Assembly: GCA_043798715.1 (NCBI GenBank)
Contig: JAZDOK010000004.1
Coordinates: 1 to 64,000, forward strand
Length of the DNA stretch: 64,000 nt
From: JAZDOK01 sp043798715
GTDB taxonomy: Bacteria; Vulcanimicrobiota; JAZDOK01
Direction of reading: 5' to 3'
The notes below the pieces were generated by a model. That model was not told the DNA's origin. It made no database searches and saw only the letters and a list, made by a program, of their open reading frames with translations. Positions 1 to 8,014 of the stretch are shown piece after piece (position 1 is the stretch's first letter; every line of letters starts with the position of its first letter). Made by a program: the position numbers and the translations under genes.

Positions 1-1
1 T

Positions 2-511
2 AACCCCGTCAACAAGCCTGAAGACCTCTTCGTCTACGATCAGGCTAAGGACGCTCTCGTCCGACTGTCGAAAAAAACCGATCTTCTGGCCGTCGTCGTC
101 TCAAACCAGGGGGGCATAGAAGCCGGCTATACAACGGAAAAGGACGTCCAGGCAGTCAACGAGAAACTGAAAAAAACCATTGGAGAAAGCGGAGGCCGGA
201 TCGACGCCATTTATTATTGCCCCTCAAACGATCCCGCTAACTCCATGAGAAAGCCCAATCCCGGCATGCTCCTCAAGGCCGCAGAAGAACTGAACATCGA
301 CCTCGATCGCTCCTATATGATCGGCGACCAGACCACCGACATCGCCGCCGGGGAAAAAGCCGATACACACGTCCAAAGCATTCTCGTACAGACCGGTGCC
401 GGAGGAAAAGACGGGAAGGAAAACATTCCGCCGGACAAGGTCTGCCGGGATCTCAGCGAAGCTGTGGACTATATCATTGCCGACTACCAGGGGAAAAAAG
501 AGACAGCTTGA
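2..511 (+). CDS. HAD-family phosphatase, GmhB/HisB-N-like (5' end outside window)
   Basis: The frame is open from base 2 with no start codon, so the gene begins upstream; about 169 residues are visible. 'VVVSNQGGIEAGYTTE' matches the motif II region of D-glycero-D-manno-heptose 1,7-bisphosphate phosphatase and the HisB N-terminal domain, and 'MRKPNPGMLLKAAEEL' plus 'YMIGDQTTDIAAGEKA' match the motif III lysine and motif IV acidic residues. The motif I DxD nucleophile lies outside the window. Known members dephosphorylate a sugar bisphosphate in LPS heptose synthesis or histidinol phosphate. With no neighbours visible upstream, the substrate cannot be chosen, although a diderm host makes a heptose phosphatase plausible. 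Confidence 0.8.
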   Translation, partial: NPVNKPEDLFVYDQAKDALVRLSKKTDLLAVVVSNQGGIEAGYTTEKDVQAVNEKLKKTIGESGGRIDAIYYCPSNDPANSMRKPNPGMLLKAAEELNIDLDRSYMIGDQTTDIAAGEKADTHVQSILVQTGAGGKDGKENIPPDKVCRDLSEAVDYIIADYQGKKETA

Positions 512-594
512 GATCCTATCGGTTTTGCAAGCCCCTATGCCCATGATGGAGGAAATGCGGGGAAATGGGCACATTTTTATGTAATTGATTCCCG

Positions 595-608
595 CCTCCT
601 TCCGGTTA
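595..608 (+). repeat. Left copy of 14-bp direct repeat flanking the ATPase gene
   Basis: The 14 bases CCTCCTTCCGGTTA occur here and again at 3598-3611, in the same orientation on either side of the single gene 691-3522. The right copy runs into the 5S rRNA-like sequence. The arrangement resembles an insertion with target duplication, but chance similarity has not been excluded. Confidence 0.5.
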
Positions 609-690
609 CTGGGAATTGGTGACTGGCACTAATTATTCATTATTAAGACAATGAGCAACTTCGCTGGCGGCGAGCGAAACGAGTGTCGGT

Positions 691-3522
691 GTGCCGTCAG
701 TTGCTTTAAAGGGGGCGGTTCATCTGAAAACAGTAGGACCAGTTTTTACGCTAGAACCGGGTAGTGATGTTCTTCGCATTGCTCCTAACATTGCAACTGC
801 TCTTGGGCTTACACGTGAAAGTTCTCTTTACGCCATCCTCTTGGAAGCGGAAAAGAAGGCTGTTGAAGAGCCGCCACTGTCGATCATTGCGAGCCCTTTT
901 CCTACATCTTCCTGGGGTAATCTCGTTCGAGTTTCTCTTACACTTCATTCTGGGCGGGGTCGCGTGAGCAAGCTGCTGTCCATTTTCAATAAGCTGTATC
1001 TGTACTGTCGAGATCTGCAGATGGTGGACGGGATAGACTTGAATACAAAATCCCTTCTCGCGATTGGAGAAATAGGGAAATATCTGTGGGGCGGCTCCGA
1101 GAAGCAGTCGACCTCAATATTCCCGGGCGTGACGGCCATTCTAGAGGTGCCCATCCAGTTGGACAATCGCTCTATTATCCTCGAAGGTACTGAAGAACTT
1201 CACAAAAGTCTGAGGAATGTCATAAAGCACGGGCACATGTATTCGGCGAAAGCGGCGCAGATTTTGCAGAGGTTGATCGATAAAGAAGAGTGCGAGGCTT
1301 CTGACGATAGGACTGACATACGAGTAGAATGGGTTTCATCTATGCTTACACTGAACCGTCTGGAGGGCTCCTGGGGACCTCACTCTTACAAGGAGGGGAA
1401 ATTACCCAACTCTAATATCAAAAATACGTCTCTTCGCTCTATGCGCCAGCGTCTTCGGGTGATGGCCAACCATGCAGACGAAGACCATCTAAACATCCAC
1501 GTTCCAGCATGGAAGGAATTTATCTGGCCTCCTCCCCAGCAGTTGCCCCCCGTTCGGACGCAATTTCAAACAGCCCTCCCAGCCGCCGTGGTTTCTTATG
1601 CAGATTCGGATGAGAAGTATATCTGCTGGCACATCGTACCCATCGACGACAGCATTGTAGCACAGTTCGAGATGGTCGTCCCAGTCTGGTTGGAACACCT
1701 GTGGTGGGAGTGGATCTTCACACAACTATTTAAGGCCCAGGGAAATCTCTTGGCGACCTACACTACCTCCCGTTGTTATAAGAATTGGTCGGGCCTCAAC
1801 GTTATCGCAACCTTCCCATTTCCACGAGACAGAATTGAAACTGCTAAGGCGTCCTTGAACAATGCTAAGGAGATACTTGATTGTTTTCGTAATTTGACGG
1901 GCTGCCCCGAGCCGGTAAACATTGATACAGCGACCTCTCGTGCGCCGATGGAATTTGCCGAATTCGTAAATAAACTGGTTGCCGAAAGCAAAAAAGTCCC
2001 CCGAGAACTTCTCGATGAGTATCACGCTTCCGAGGTTAAGTGCGATGACGTTCGCGTAGGGAGCCTGTTGCGCAACGTGCTATTCTGGCACGCTGACCTC
2101 GGCCGCGAACAACGGCGAAAATATCAGAATCACTTCCCAGCAAATCCGTACGCATTCACCAAGCCGCTAAGTCTTCAGTCATATACCAACCTGTATGGGC
2201 GCATCCACGTGGAAGAGCAACTTTACGGCGACAATCCTGAGCTTGGTTCGCGCGGAAATCTGGCACGTCGGGTCTTGAAACGTTTGATTGGAGATGAGGG
2301 AGAGAACATTGCTCTAGTCGGTGCTCATCGTTCAGGGAAAACGAGCGTAGCTAACCTTATTATCGATAGAATTCACGAGATGGCAGCAAAAAATAATGAG
2401 CCCCTGTTGGCAATTGCCATTAACGGGGCCCTTACCCCACCCCGCGATCTGGTACGCGCCATCTACTCGGAATTACTGGAACTCGTGCGTAAGCCTTCAT
2501 TTGTCAAAATGAGTTCAATCCTGCTTGATGCATTCCGCAAAGTGTTCTCGATGCAGGTAACGAAAATCAAACTTGGCCTCGCCGTTGTTGAAATGGAGGC
2601 TTCGCCCTCGCCTGACTCCCTCAGCTCCGAAGATGCAATCGATGCTTCACTGACCAACTGGTACAACAGCACGCCAATTGGTGAACAAGCGCAACACCTG
2701 CGAACGTCAGTCGAGGTATTGCTTACGATTATTGAGGAAGTAAAGAAAGTCCATAGTATGGAGTATCGTATTGTCATTGTGCTCGATGAAATGGCAGATT
2801 TCGCTGCCTGGGGTGGCGAGCAGGCGTTTGCGATGTGGCGATACATAATTGAATCCCCGGACTATAGGTCTATTCGCTGGCTGGTGGTTACACAAAGGCC
2901 GATGGGAGACACCTCGCACTACTCGCCAATTACGAATGTCTTGCGTGAGTATAATATCGGACCATTGGATTCGCGCGAAGCGATGCTGATGGTTGATGCC
3001 ATGACTGAGGAACGGATTTCTCAGAATAATTCGACTGATGTGCAGAGGGATGACTTGCGACTAGTTGTGACTTATCAAGCCAAGCTGTTCATCTGCTGGA
3101 TAACGGGGCGGTTGCCCTATCTCATGCAGGTTGCCTGTTGTCACATCTATGATCGATGTATCAGAGATTTCCTACCGATTATGACTGTAGCCAACTGCAA
3201 GAAGATTGTTGAATCCCATGTAATACCGGAGTTGTCTGATTACTTCGAGTCCCGATTCGGGGAACTCCCGAATGCAGCTCGGGAATTTATAGCGAAGGAA
3301 TCTCCAGGGAACGTGAACGACGTGTATGCGGATTTCGATGAGAGCCTGAGGACAAGTCACGACAGGGAGGTTCCACGGCGAAAAGAATTCGAATCCACCT
3401 ATCAGCGGGTTCTCGCCAGGTCCGGCCTCACAGGCGAGAATGACCGACTACCAGTGGCCCCGTTAGTGGCGCTGTGGATGTTGGGAAAGGATCAACCCAA
3501 AGTCTCGGCACCTCCATCATAG
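691..3522 (+). CDS. Large orphan P-loop ATPase of unknown function
   Basis: The predicted protein has 943 residues. A Walker A motif 'GAHRSGKTS' lies near residue 545 and a Walker B-like 'IVIVLDEMADF' near 694. A strand and sensor-like 'WLVVTQRP' follows, and then a helical C-terminal region. This order fits AAA/STAND-type NTPases. The roughly 500-residue N-terminal half is unrecognised. It contains two segments, near residues 75-110 and 330-370, whose strand-helix pattern faintly recalls ACT-like folds; that is a weak impression. The start used is GTG 691 without a strong ribosome binding site, so a later start is possible. Codon use looks more AT-tolerant than in neighbouring housekeeping genes. 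The gene stands alone between 14-bp direct repeats, suggesting horizontal acquisition and perhaps a defence or regulatory role (inference). Confidence 0.75.
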   Translation: MPSVALKGAVHLKTVGPVFTLEPGSDVLRIAPNIATALGLTRESSLYAILLEAEKKAVEEPPLSIIASPFPTSSWGNLVRVSLTLHSGRGRVSKLLSIFNKLYLYCRDLQMVDGIDLNTKSLLAIGEIGKYLWGGSEKQSTSIFPGVTAILEVPIQLDNRSIILEGTEELHKSLRNVIKHGHMYSAKAAQILQRLIDKEECEASDDRTDIRVEWVSSMLTLNRLEGSWGPHSYKEGKLPNSNIKNTSLRSMRQRLRVMANHADEDHLNIHVPAWKEFIWPPPQQLPPVRTQFQTALPAAVVSYADSDEKYICWHIVPIDDSIVAQFEMVVPVWLEHLWWEWIFTQLFKAQGNLLATYTTSRCYKNWSGLNVIATFPFPRDRIETAKASLNNAKEILDCFRNLTGCPEPVNIDTATSRAPMEFAEFVNKLVAESKKVPRELLDEYHASEVKCDDVRVGSLLRNVLFWHADLGREQRRKYQNHFPANPYAFTKPLSLQSYTNLYGRIHVEEQLYGDNPELGSRGNLARRVLKRLIGDEGENIALVGAHRSGKTSVANLIIDRIHEMAAKNNEPLLAIAINGALTPPRDLVRAIYSELLELVRKPSFVKMSSILLDAFRKVFSMQVTKIKLGLAVVEMEASPSPDSLSSEDAIDASLTNWYNSTPIGEQAQHLRTSVEVLLTIIEEVKKVHSMEYRIVIVLDEMADFAAWGGEQAFAMWRYIIESPDYRSIRWLVVTQRPMGDTSHYSPITNVLREYNIGPLDSREAMLMVDAMTEERISQNNSTDVQRDDLRLVVTYQAKLFICWITGRLPYLMQVACCHIYDRCIRDFLPIMTVANCKKIVESHVIPELSDYFESRFGELPNAAREFIAKESPGNVNDVYADFDESLRTSHDREVPRRKEFESTYQRVLARSGLTGENDRLPVAPLVALWMLGKDQPKVSAPPS

Positions 3523-3597
3523 TCGGCCACTTATAATTTAGAGTAAAGGGAGAGTAAAAGGAAAGTAAAAGGGACGCTTCTATTTAATTGGCTTCTC

Positions 3598-3611
3598 CCT
3601 CCTTCCGGTTA
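3598..3611 (+). repeat. Right copy of 14-bp direct repeat
   Basis: This copy is identical to bases 595-608. It sits at the 5' edge of the 5S rRNA-like sequence, so the putative insertion target would be the beginning of a 5S-type gene or element. Confidence 0.5.
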
Positions 3612-3740
3612 TGGGTCCACACCCGTTCCCATACCGAACACTCTCGACCCAGCCATTCTGGCTGAGTACCCCGACCCTCTACCGCCGATGGTACTGCCCT
3701 GGCAACGGGGTGGGAGAGTAGGTAACTGCCGGGAATTTCC
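3604..3740 (+). rRNA. 5S rRNA-like sequence, internally rearranged, probably degenerate
   Basis: Two blocks match bacterial 5S rRNA closely: 'CACACCCGTTCCCATACCGA' near 3617-3640, and the segment 3688-3736, which contains CGCCGATGGTACTG and GGTGGGAGAGTAGGT and ends in CTGCCGGG. The 5' strand TTCCGG can still pair with the terminal CCGGGAA. Between these, about a dozen bases of the loop A/helix II region are missing. An extra segment with the small hairpin CAGCC-attct-GGCTG replaces the usual loop C sequence after CGAACAC. No 16S or 23S rRNA is nearby. It may be a divergent working gene, but a decayed copy or a 5S-derived element is more likely. Confidence 0.5.
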
Positions 3741-3763
3741 CCCCCTGAAGCATAGAAAACACC

Positions 3764-4816
3764 TTATTTTTTCTTTATGATGAAATCTTTCGTAAGACTT
3801 TTTACATTTCCGGTAAAATGACAGGCTGTAAACCAAGCTGCATATTCCACATATTCCCTCCTGCCTTCTCTGCCAACCATAGGTATGAAGGGATCCGCAG
3901 GGGGTTTTTTCAATCTTTCCGGTCTCTTTATATTCATATGAAGACTGAGTAGCAGAGGGTCAATACTTACCATTTCTTCTTTAGTAATTTTAAACTTTAT
4001 CGGGTTCTGGTAATAAACACTTGAATCACTTATATAGAAACCTGCGGCAAAACCCGTTTTGGTTCCCCATATATCCGTTTTTTCAGTAGTAATGAGAAAA
4101 AGGTCAATTTGGGTCACGCCCTCGCTCAAGGTGGATACCCTTAGAGGATAGTACAGATCTTTTGAATTAAACCTGTAAAGAATGGGTTCACAGCTCTTCT
4201 TTTCGGGTGAGAGTTTAACGATGTCAAACACGAAATATTTTATATTGTCCTTGAGATAGGCATTAACAACTGGTTTTAGATTGTTCATCATTGATGGTTC
4301 ATATCTTACCTTCTGCTTTGCAAGAAACTTTTTCACCCATTTTATAAATCCTTCTGTGTTGTTTGTCATGGCTATGGTCACATCATGGGGGCCCACCTTC
4401 TGGTGAAAGACGATCTGGACACCTGAGTCTCTTCCCAGTATAGCTAACGGTGGGGATACTCCCTTACTAGGTGGCTCCACATTAGCAACTTTGGGCCGGT
4501 GGGCATTGATTATCTTCTCAACTGCCTCAAAAGGCTTAATATCTCTCAATTTTACTTCGGTTGGTTTTGATGGAAGGGGCATAAATTCCAGAACTACAGA
4601 ATCCTCGGAGGCGGAAAGATCAGTGGAGAGGACCATTATCTCCTCCTCGCCATCCCAGGCGATGATAGCCTTCTGTCCCTCATCCCTGATAGTGACATTT
4701 GGCTCAAGCGTCAAGCTTTGGAGCACGAAGTGCCCCCTGTCAGCCCAGGCAACACTTAAAGTAAAAATAGCGGACACAAACAGCAAGGAAGATACAACGA
4801 ATACTTTCTTTAACAT
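3764..4816 (-). CDS. Exported protein resembling DUF2330
   Basis: The 350-residue product begins with a clear Sec signal peptide, with basic 'MLKK', a hydrophobic stretch and a likely cleavage after 'SVAWA'. The body has the rhythm of DUF2330 proteins: an early 'QKAIIAWDGEEEIMVLSTD', a 'MPLPS' segment, and a later 'YPLRVSTLSEGVTQIDLFL' region. DUF2330 has no known biochemical role. The gene is monocistronic and on the opposite strand to both neighbours. Its start is supported by a purine-rich run GGGGG 10-12 bases upstream of the ATG. The product should be periplasmic or cell-surface associated. The family match is by eye only. Confidence 0.65.
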   Translation of the reverse strand: MLKKVFVVSSLLFVSAIFTLSVAWADRGHFVLQSLTLEPNVTIRDEGQKAIIAWDGEEEIMVLSTDLSASEDSVVLEFMPLPSKPTEVKLRDIKPFEAVEKIINAHRPKVANVEPPSKGVSPPLAILGRDSGVQIVFHQKVGPHDVTIAMTNNTEGFIKWVKKFLAKQKVRYEPSMMNNLKPVVNAYLKDNIKYFVFDIVKLSPEKKSCEPILYRFNSKDLYYPLRVSTLSEGVTQIDLFLITTEKTDIWGTKTGFAAGFYISDSSVYYQNPIKFKITKEEMVSIDPLLLSLHMNIKRPERLKKPPADPFIPMVGREGRREYVEYAAWFTACHFTGNVKSLTKDFIIKKK

Positions 4817-4978
4817 AAGGAAGCCCCCTTTTATAATAAAATTACTTTATTTCATTGGTCATGCATATTTCTTTCTAATTCGGTGACAGGCGATAGTAAT
4901 TTTGGTCTTCACGATCAAAATAGTAACACCCCAGAGAGGCTTATGTCAAGAAATTTTTGCTCCAGGAACATGAGGAAA

Positions 4979-5001
4979 GGGGAGAACAGGTCGCTGCCGG
5001 G
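4979..5001 (+). other. Fragment resembling the 3' end of 5S rRNA
   Basis: These 23 bases, containing GGGAGAACAGGTCGCTGCCGGG, match the conserved 3' end of bacterial 5S rRNA. They are followed by GAATTTTTCTTTTT, much like the bases after the element at 7912-7963. No other 5S helices are recognisable upstream. The fragment lies in the gap between the DUF2330-like and GspF-like genes; I see nothing else in 4817-5062. Confidence 0.4.
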
Positions 5002-5062
5002 AATTTTTCTTTTTGTATTGAATGGAAAATTACTTTGTCGGCGAAGATATATATTGAAAATT

Positions 5063-6046
5063 ATGCGTATGAAGATGAGTTTAAAAGAAAAGGCTCTTTT
5101 TTTCCGGCAGATGGCGACCATGGTGCAGGCAGGCTTGCCGATTCTTGGCATTCTTGAGACGCTGAAAAAAATGTCTCCCGCATCCCTTAAGATCGTTGCA
5201 GTGATTGAACCGGCGATCAGAGCAGGAAATTCAATAGCCGCCGCCATGGAAAGCGCAACGGGAGTATTTTCCATCTATGAGATAGAGATGGTCAGGGCAG
5301 GCGAAACGGGGGGGATGCTGGAGGTTCGCCTCGGGGACATAGCGGCGCATCTTGAAAAGATGTCGGCCCTTCAAGCCGAGTTTTCTTCCAGGATGATCTA
5401 CCCTTTCCTTCTTTTCAATGCCTCTTTTTTTATTCCCCCGCTTTATCTTCTTTTTACCAAAGGACTCAGGAGCTATCTCGCGCATTCCCTCGTGCCCCTT
5501 TCTTCCATTTATATCGCCGCCCTCATTATATATGGCGCATACAGGATCGTTTCCCGGAACCCTGCCATGGCCGGAATAGTTGACGGAATATTGCTCCGGG
5601 TTCCAATCCTGGGCCGCCTGATTAAGTCCTTCGCTCTGTCGCGTTTGATGCGGGTTTTTGGGGACCTTTATTCGGGCGGCGTCAATCCCGTTACATCCCT
5701 TAAGTTGGCGGCGCGTTCATGCGGGAATCTTTCTATTGCCCATGCCGTCGAGCGGGCCTCACCGCTCCTGGATGAGGGCCAATCCATCCTGGCGGCAATC
5801 TCCTCCGCCAGGGTGTTGCCGCCCTTTCTCATCTCCTTCATCTCTTCCGGCGAAGCGGCCGGTAAACTTCCGGATCTTCTGAAGAAGGCATCGGAGCTTC
5901 TGCAGAATGAATTCGAAGAGAGACTGAAGAAATTATCGGTCCTCTTGTCTGTAGCCATTTACCTGATCATGGCCGTCTATGCCGGCTATATCATCGTTAA
6001 ACAGGTCGCTGGGATATATGGTCCCTTGTTTGATATTATGAAGTAG
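5063..6046 (+). CDS. Type II secretion/type IV pilus inner-membrane protein, GspF/PilC family
   Basis: The 327-residue product has the two-fold repeat of T2SSF proteins. The first domain opens with 'LFFRQMATMVQAGLPILGIL' and the second contains 'LMRVFGDLYSGGVNP' and 'FISSGEAAGKLPDLL'. Membrane segments lie between the domains ('LLFNASFFIPPLYLLF', 'SIYIAALIIYGAYRIV') and at the C-terminus. Such proteins form the inner-membrane platform that couples the assembly ATPase to pseudopilin polymerisation. ATG 5063 was chosen because the longer frame back to 4883 runs through the 5S-like fragment and has no family similarity; ATG 5069 or 5075 are alternatives. No other secretion gene is adjacent, so this is an isolated component; a PilX-like gene lies at 24271. 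Confidence 0.85.
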   Translation: MRMKMSLKEKALFFRQMATMVQAGLPILGILETLKKMSPASLKIVAVIEPAIRAGNSIAAAMESATGVFSIYEIEMVRAGETGGMLEVRLGDIAAHLEKMSALQAEFSSRMIYPFLLFNASFFIPPLYLLFTKGLRSYLAHSLVPLSSIYIAALIIYGAYRIVSRNPAMAGIVDGILLRVPILGRLIKSFALSRLMRVFGDLYSGGVNPVTSLKLAARSCGNLSIAHAVERASPLLDEGQSILAAISSARVLPPFLISFISSGEAAGKLPDLLKKASELLQNEFEERLKKLSVLLSVAIYLIMAVYAGYIIVKQVAGIYGPLFDIMK

Positions 6047-6084
6047 GCCGGCATGTGCCGTATGGTCTTTAAGAAGGATGAGTT

Positions 6085-7896
6085 TTGAAAATATTATTGC
6101 AGCTTGACGATGTTAATAAAGCCTATGGGACTCAGGTCGTCCTGCAGGATCTGAACGTGACGATCTCGGAAAATCAGAAAATCGGCGTCATAGGCCGTAA
6201 CGGCGCCGGCAAGTCAACGTTGTGCAAGATCGTCACCGGCCATGAAGAGCAGGACAGCGGCTCACTGCACAAAAGTCCTGATCTGCGTCTGGCTTATCTC
6301 GAACAACAGGATCCCTATAATTTAGATGAAACCCTGATCGCGTTTCTCGTGCGTTATACAAAAAAAGAAGAGTGGCAATGCGCCAAGGTGGCCGCCCGCT
6401 TTCAATTAAATAACGGGCTGCTGGGGCAGGAGATTAGCACCCTTTCAGGTGGTTTCAGAACGCGCGTGAAGCTGGCCTCGATGCTCCTGATGGAACCGAA
6501 CTTTCTCATCCTGGATGAACCCACCAACTACCTGGATCTGAAAACCTTGATTCTGCTGGAAGAATTTTTAAAGGACTTTCGCGGCGGGTTTCTCATTGTC
6601 TCACACGACCGGGAATTTCTTAAAAAAACATGCAGGCAGACCCTGGAGATCGAAAACGGTTCATGCACCCTCTATCCTGGAACCGTCGTTGAATATTTGA
6701 TGTTCAAGGAAGAGCAGGATCAGCAAACGGCCAATTATAACAAGAACATCCTGGCTAAAAAAAAGCAACTGCAGGCTTTTGTCACCAGATTCGGCGCAAA
6801 AGCGACTAAGGCCAGTCAGGCCAGATCCGTGATAAAAAAAATTGAAAAGTTAAAAACCATAGACACGGATCACCCGCTCGGCAATGTACGGATCAAGATA
6901 CCTCAGGTTGAAAAAAGGAATTTGACGGTTTTTCGCTGTCAGGATCTTGCGATTGGTTACCCGGAGCAGCTCGTGGCCGGTTCGATCGCCCTGGAGTTTA
7001 ATCAGGGCGATCACGTTGCCGTGCTGGGCGATAACGGTCAGGGAAAAACAACATTCCTGCGAACCATTGCCGGTGATTTGAAAGCAAAGGACGGGCATTT
7101 CAAATGGGGATTCGGTCTTAAAGTCGGCTATTATGCTCAACATGTTTTATCCTCACTTAATCCGGGAAACGACGTGTATACCCATCTTTCAAATATCGCG
7201 GATCCCTCGATAACCCGCCAGGAAATACTGAACCTGGCAGGCAGCTTCCTCTTCAGAGGGGATGATGTCTTCAAAAAGGTGGAAGTTTTAAGCGGGGGCG
7301 AGAAGGCCAGGCTTTGCCTGGCGGGACTTCTACTGAGCAAAAGTGAGGTGCTCCTTCTCGACGAGCCGACCAACCACCTTGATTTTGAGACAGTCGAGTC
7401 TTTAGGCAGAGCACTCAAAGATTTTGATGGCACGGTTTTTTTTATCTGTCACGATCGCACTTTTGTCAACATGCTGGCCACCCAGATTGTTGAGGTGAAA
7501 AACGGCTCGGTTCAGCACTATCCGGGCGATTATGAAGAGTATGTTTATGCCATGGAGACAAAAATACATGATGAATTGAGCGAACCTAAAAGCCTCAAAT
7601 CCAAGCCGAACCCTAAAATAAAACCACGCTCCCCCCAAAAACCGGATCGCAGCCAGGCGAGGCAGCTTCAGGCTGAAAGAGCCCGGATTAACTCGCAGAT
7701 TCAGGATGTCCAGTCGCTCATTGATAACCATAAGAAAGAGTTCGAAGAAATTCATCAGGCCTTTTCGACGGATCCGCAGTCATGGTCTCTCGAACGCAAC
7801 CTGCGCTACGAATACCTGGAAAAACTCATTCGAGAGGAAGAAGACCTCTGGTTGGAATTGACTGAAAAGGCGGACAGCCTGAAGAAAACAGGCTAG
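6085..7896 (+). CDS. ABC-F family ATPase (Uup/EttA-like)
   Basis: The 603-residue protein has two ABC domains and no membrane segments. The first Walker A is 'GRNGAGKST' with signature 'LSGGFRTRVKLA'. The second is 'GDNGQGKTT' with signature 'LSGGEKARLCLA'. Both Walker B motifs read 'LDEPTN'. A charged linker separates the domains, and a coiled-coil C-terminal tail ('QARQLQAERARINSQIQ' onward) recalls Uup-type members. ABC-F proteins act in the cytoplasm on ribosomes, as translation factors or antibiotic-protection proteins, or in replication-linked roles for Uup. The start is TTG 6085, preceded by AAGGATGAG. It lies 38 bases after the GspF-like gene and may share its transcript. Confidence 0.9.
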   Translation: MKILLQLDDVNKAYGTQVVLQDLNVTISENQKIGVIGRNGAGKSTLCKIVTGHEEQDSGSLHKSPDLRLAYLEQQDPYNLDETLIAFLVRYTKKEEWQCAKVAARFQLNNGLLGQEISTLSGGFRTRVKLASMLLMEPNFLILDEPTNYLDLKTLILLEEFLKDFRGGFLIVSHDREFLKKTCRQTLEIENGSCTLYPGTVVEYLMFKEEQDQQTANYNKNILAKKKQLQAFVTRFGAKATKASQARSVIKKIEKLKTIDTDHPLGNVRIKIPQVEKRNLTVFRCQDLAIGYPEQLVAGSIALEFNQGDHVAVLGDNGQGKTTFLRTIAGDLKAKDGHFKWGFGLKVGYYAQHVLSSLNPGNDVYTHLSNIADPSITRQEILNLAGSFLFRGDDVFKKVEVLSGGEKARLCLAGLLLSKSEVLLLDEPTNHLDFETVESLGRALKDFDGTVFFICHDRTFVNMLATQIVEVKNGSVQHYPGDYEEYVYAMETKIHDELSEPKSLKSKPNPKIKPRSPQKPDRSQARQLQAERARINSQIQDVQSLIDNHKKEFEEIHQAFSTDPQSWSLERNLRYEYLEKLIREEEDLWLELTEKADSLKKTG

Positions 7897-7911
7897 CTCT
7901 CTGCGCCTCTG

Positions 7912-7963
7912 TTGCCGGTGGTCCCTCCCCGGAAACGGGGAGGGAGAGCAGGTCATTGCCTGG
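7912..7963 (+). other. Compact 5S rRNA-derived stem-loop element
   Basis: The element begins TGCCGGTGG, like the 5' strand of 5S helix I. It goes directly into a perfect 9-bp hairpin, CCCTCCCCG-GAAA-CGGGGAGGG, and ends GAGCAGGTCATTGCCTGG, like the 5S 3' strand. The whole helix II/III arm of 5S rRNA is absent. Outer strands can still pair mostly through G-U and Watson-Crick pairs. It lies between the ABC-F gene and the cysteine desulfidase gene and is followed by a T-rich stretch, so it could be a structured RNA, a terminator, or a decayed 5S remnant. Confidence 0.45.
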
Positions 7964-8014
7964 ATTTTTCTTGCTTACAAGGAGTACCGGAATTAAGCAC
8001 AGAAGTTCATCTCC

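Noticed and set aside
4883..5062. N-terminal extension of the GspF-like gene
   Set aside because: The extra 60 codons run through the 5S-like fragment and do not resemble the family, so an internal ATG was chosen.
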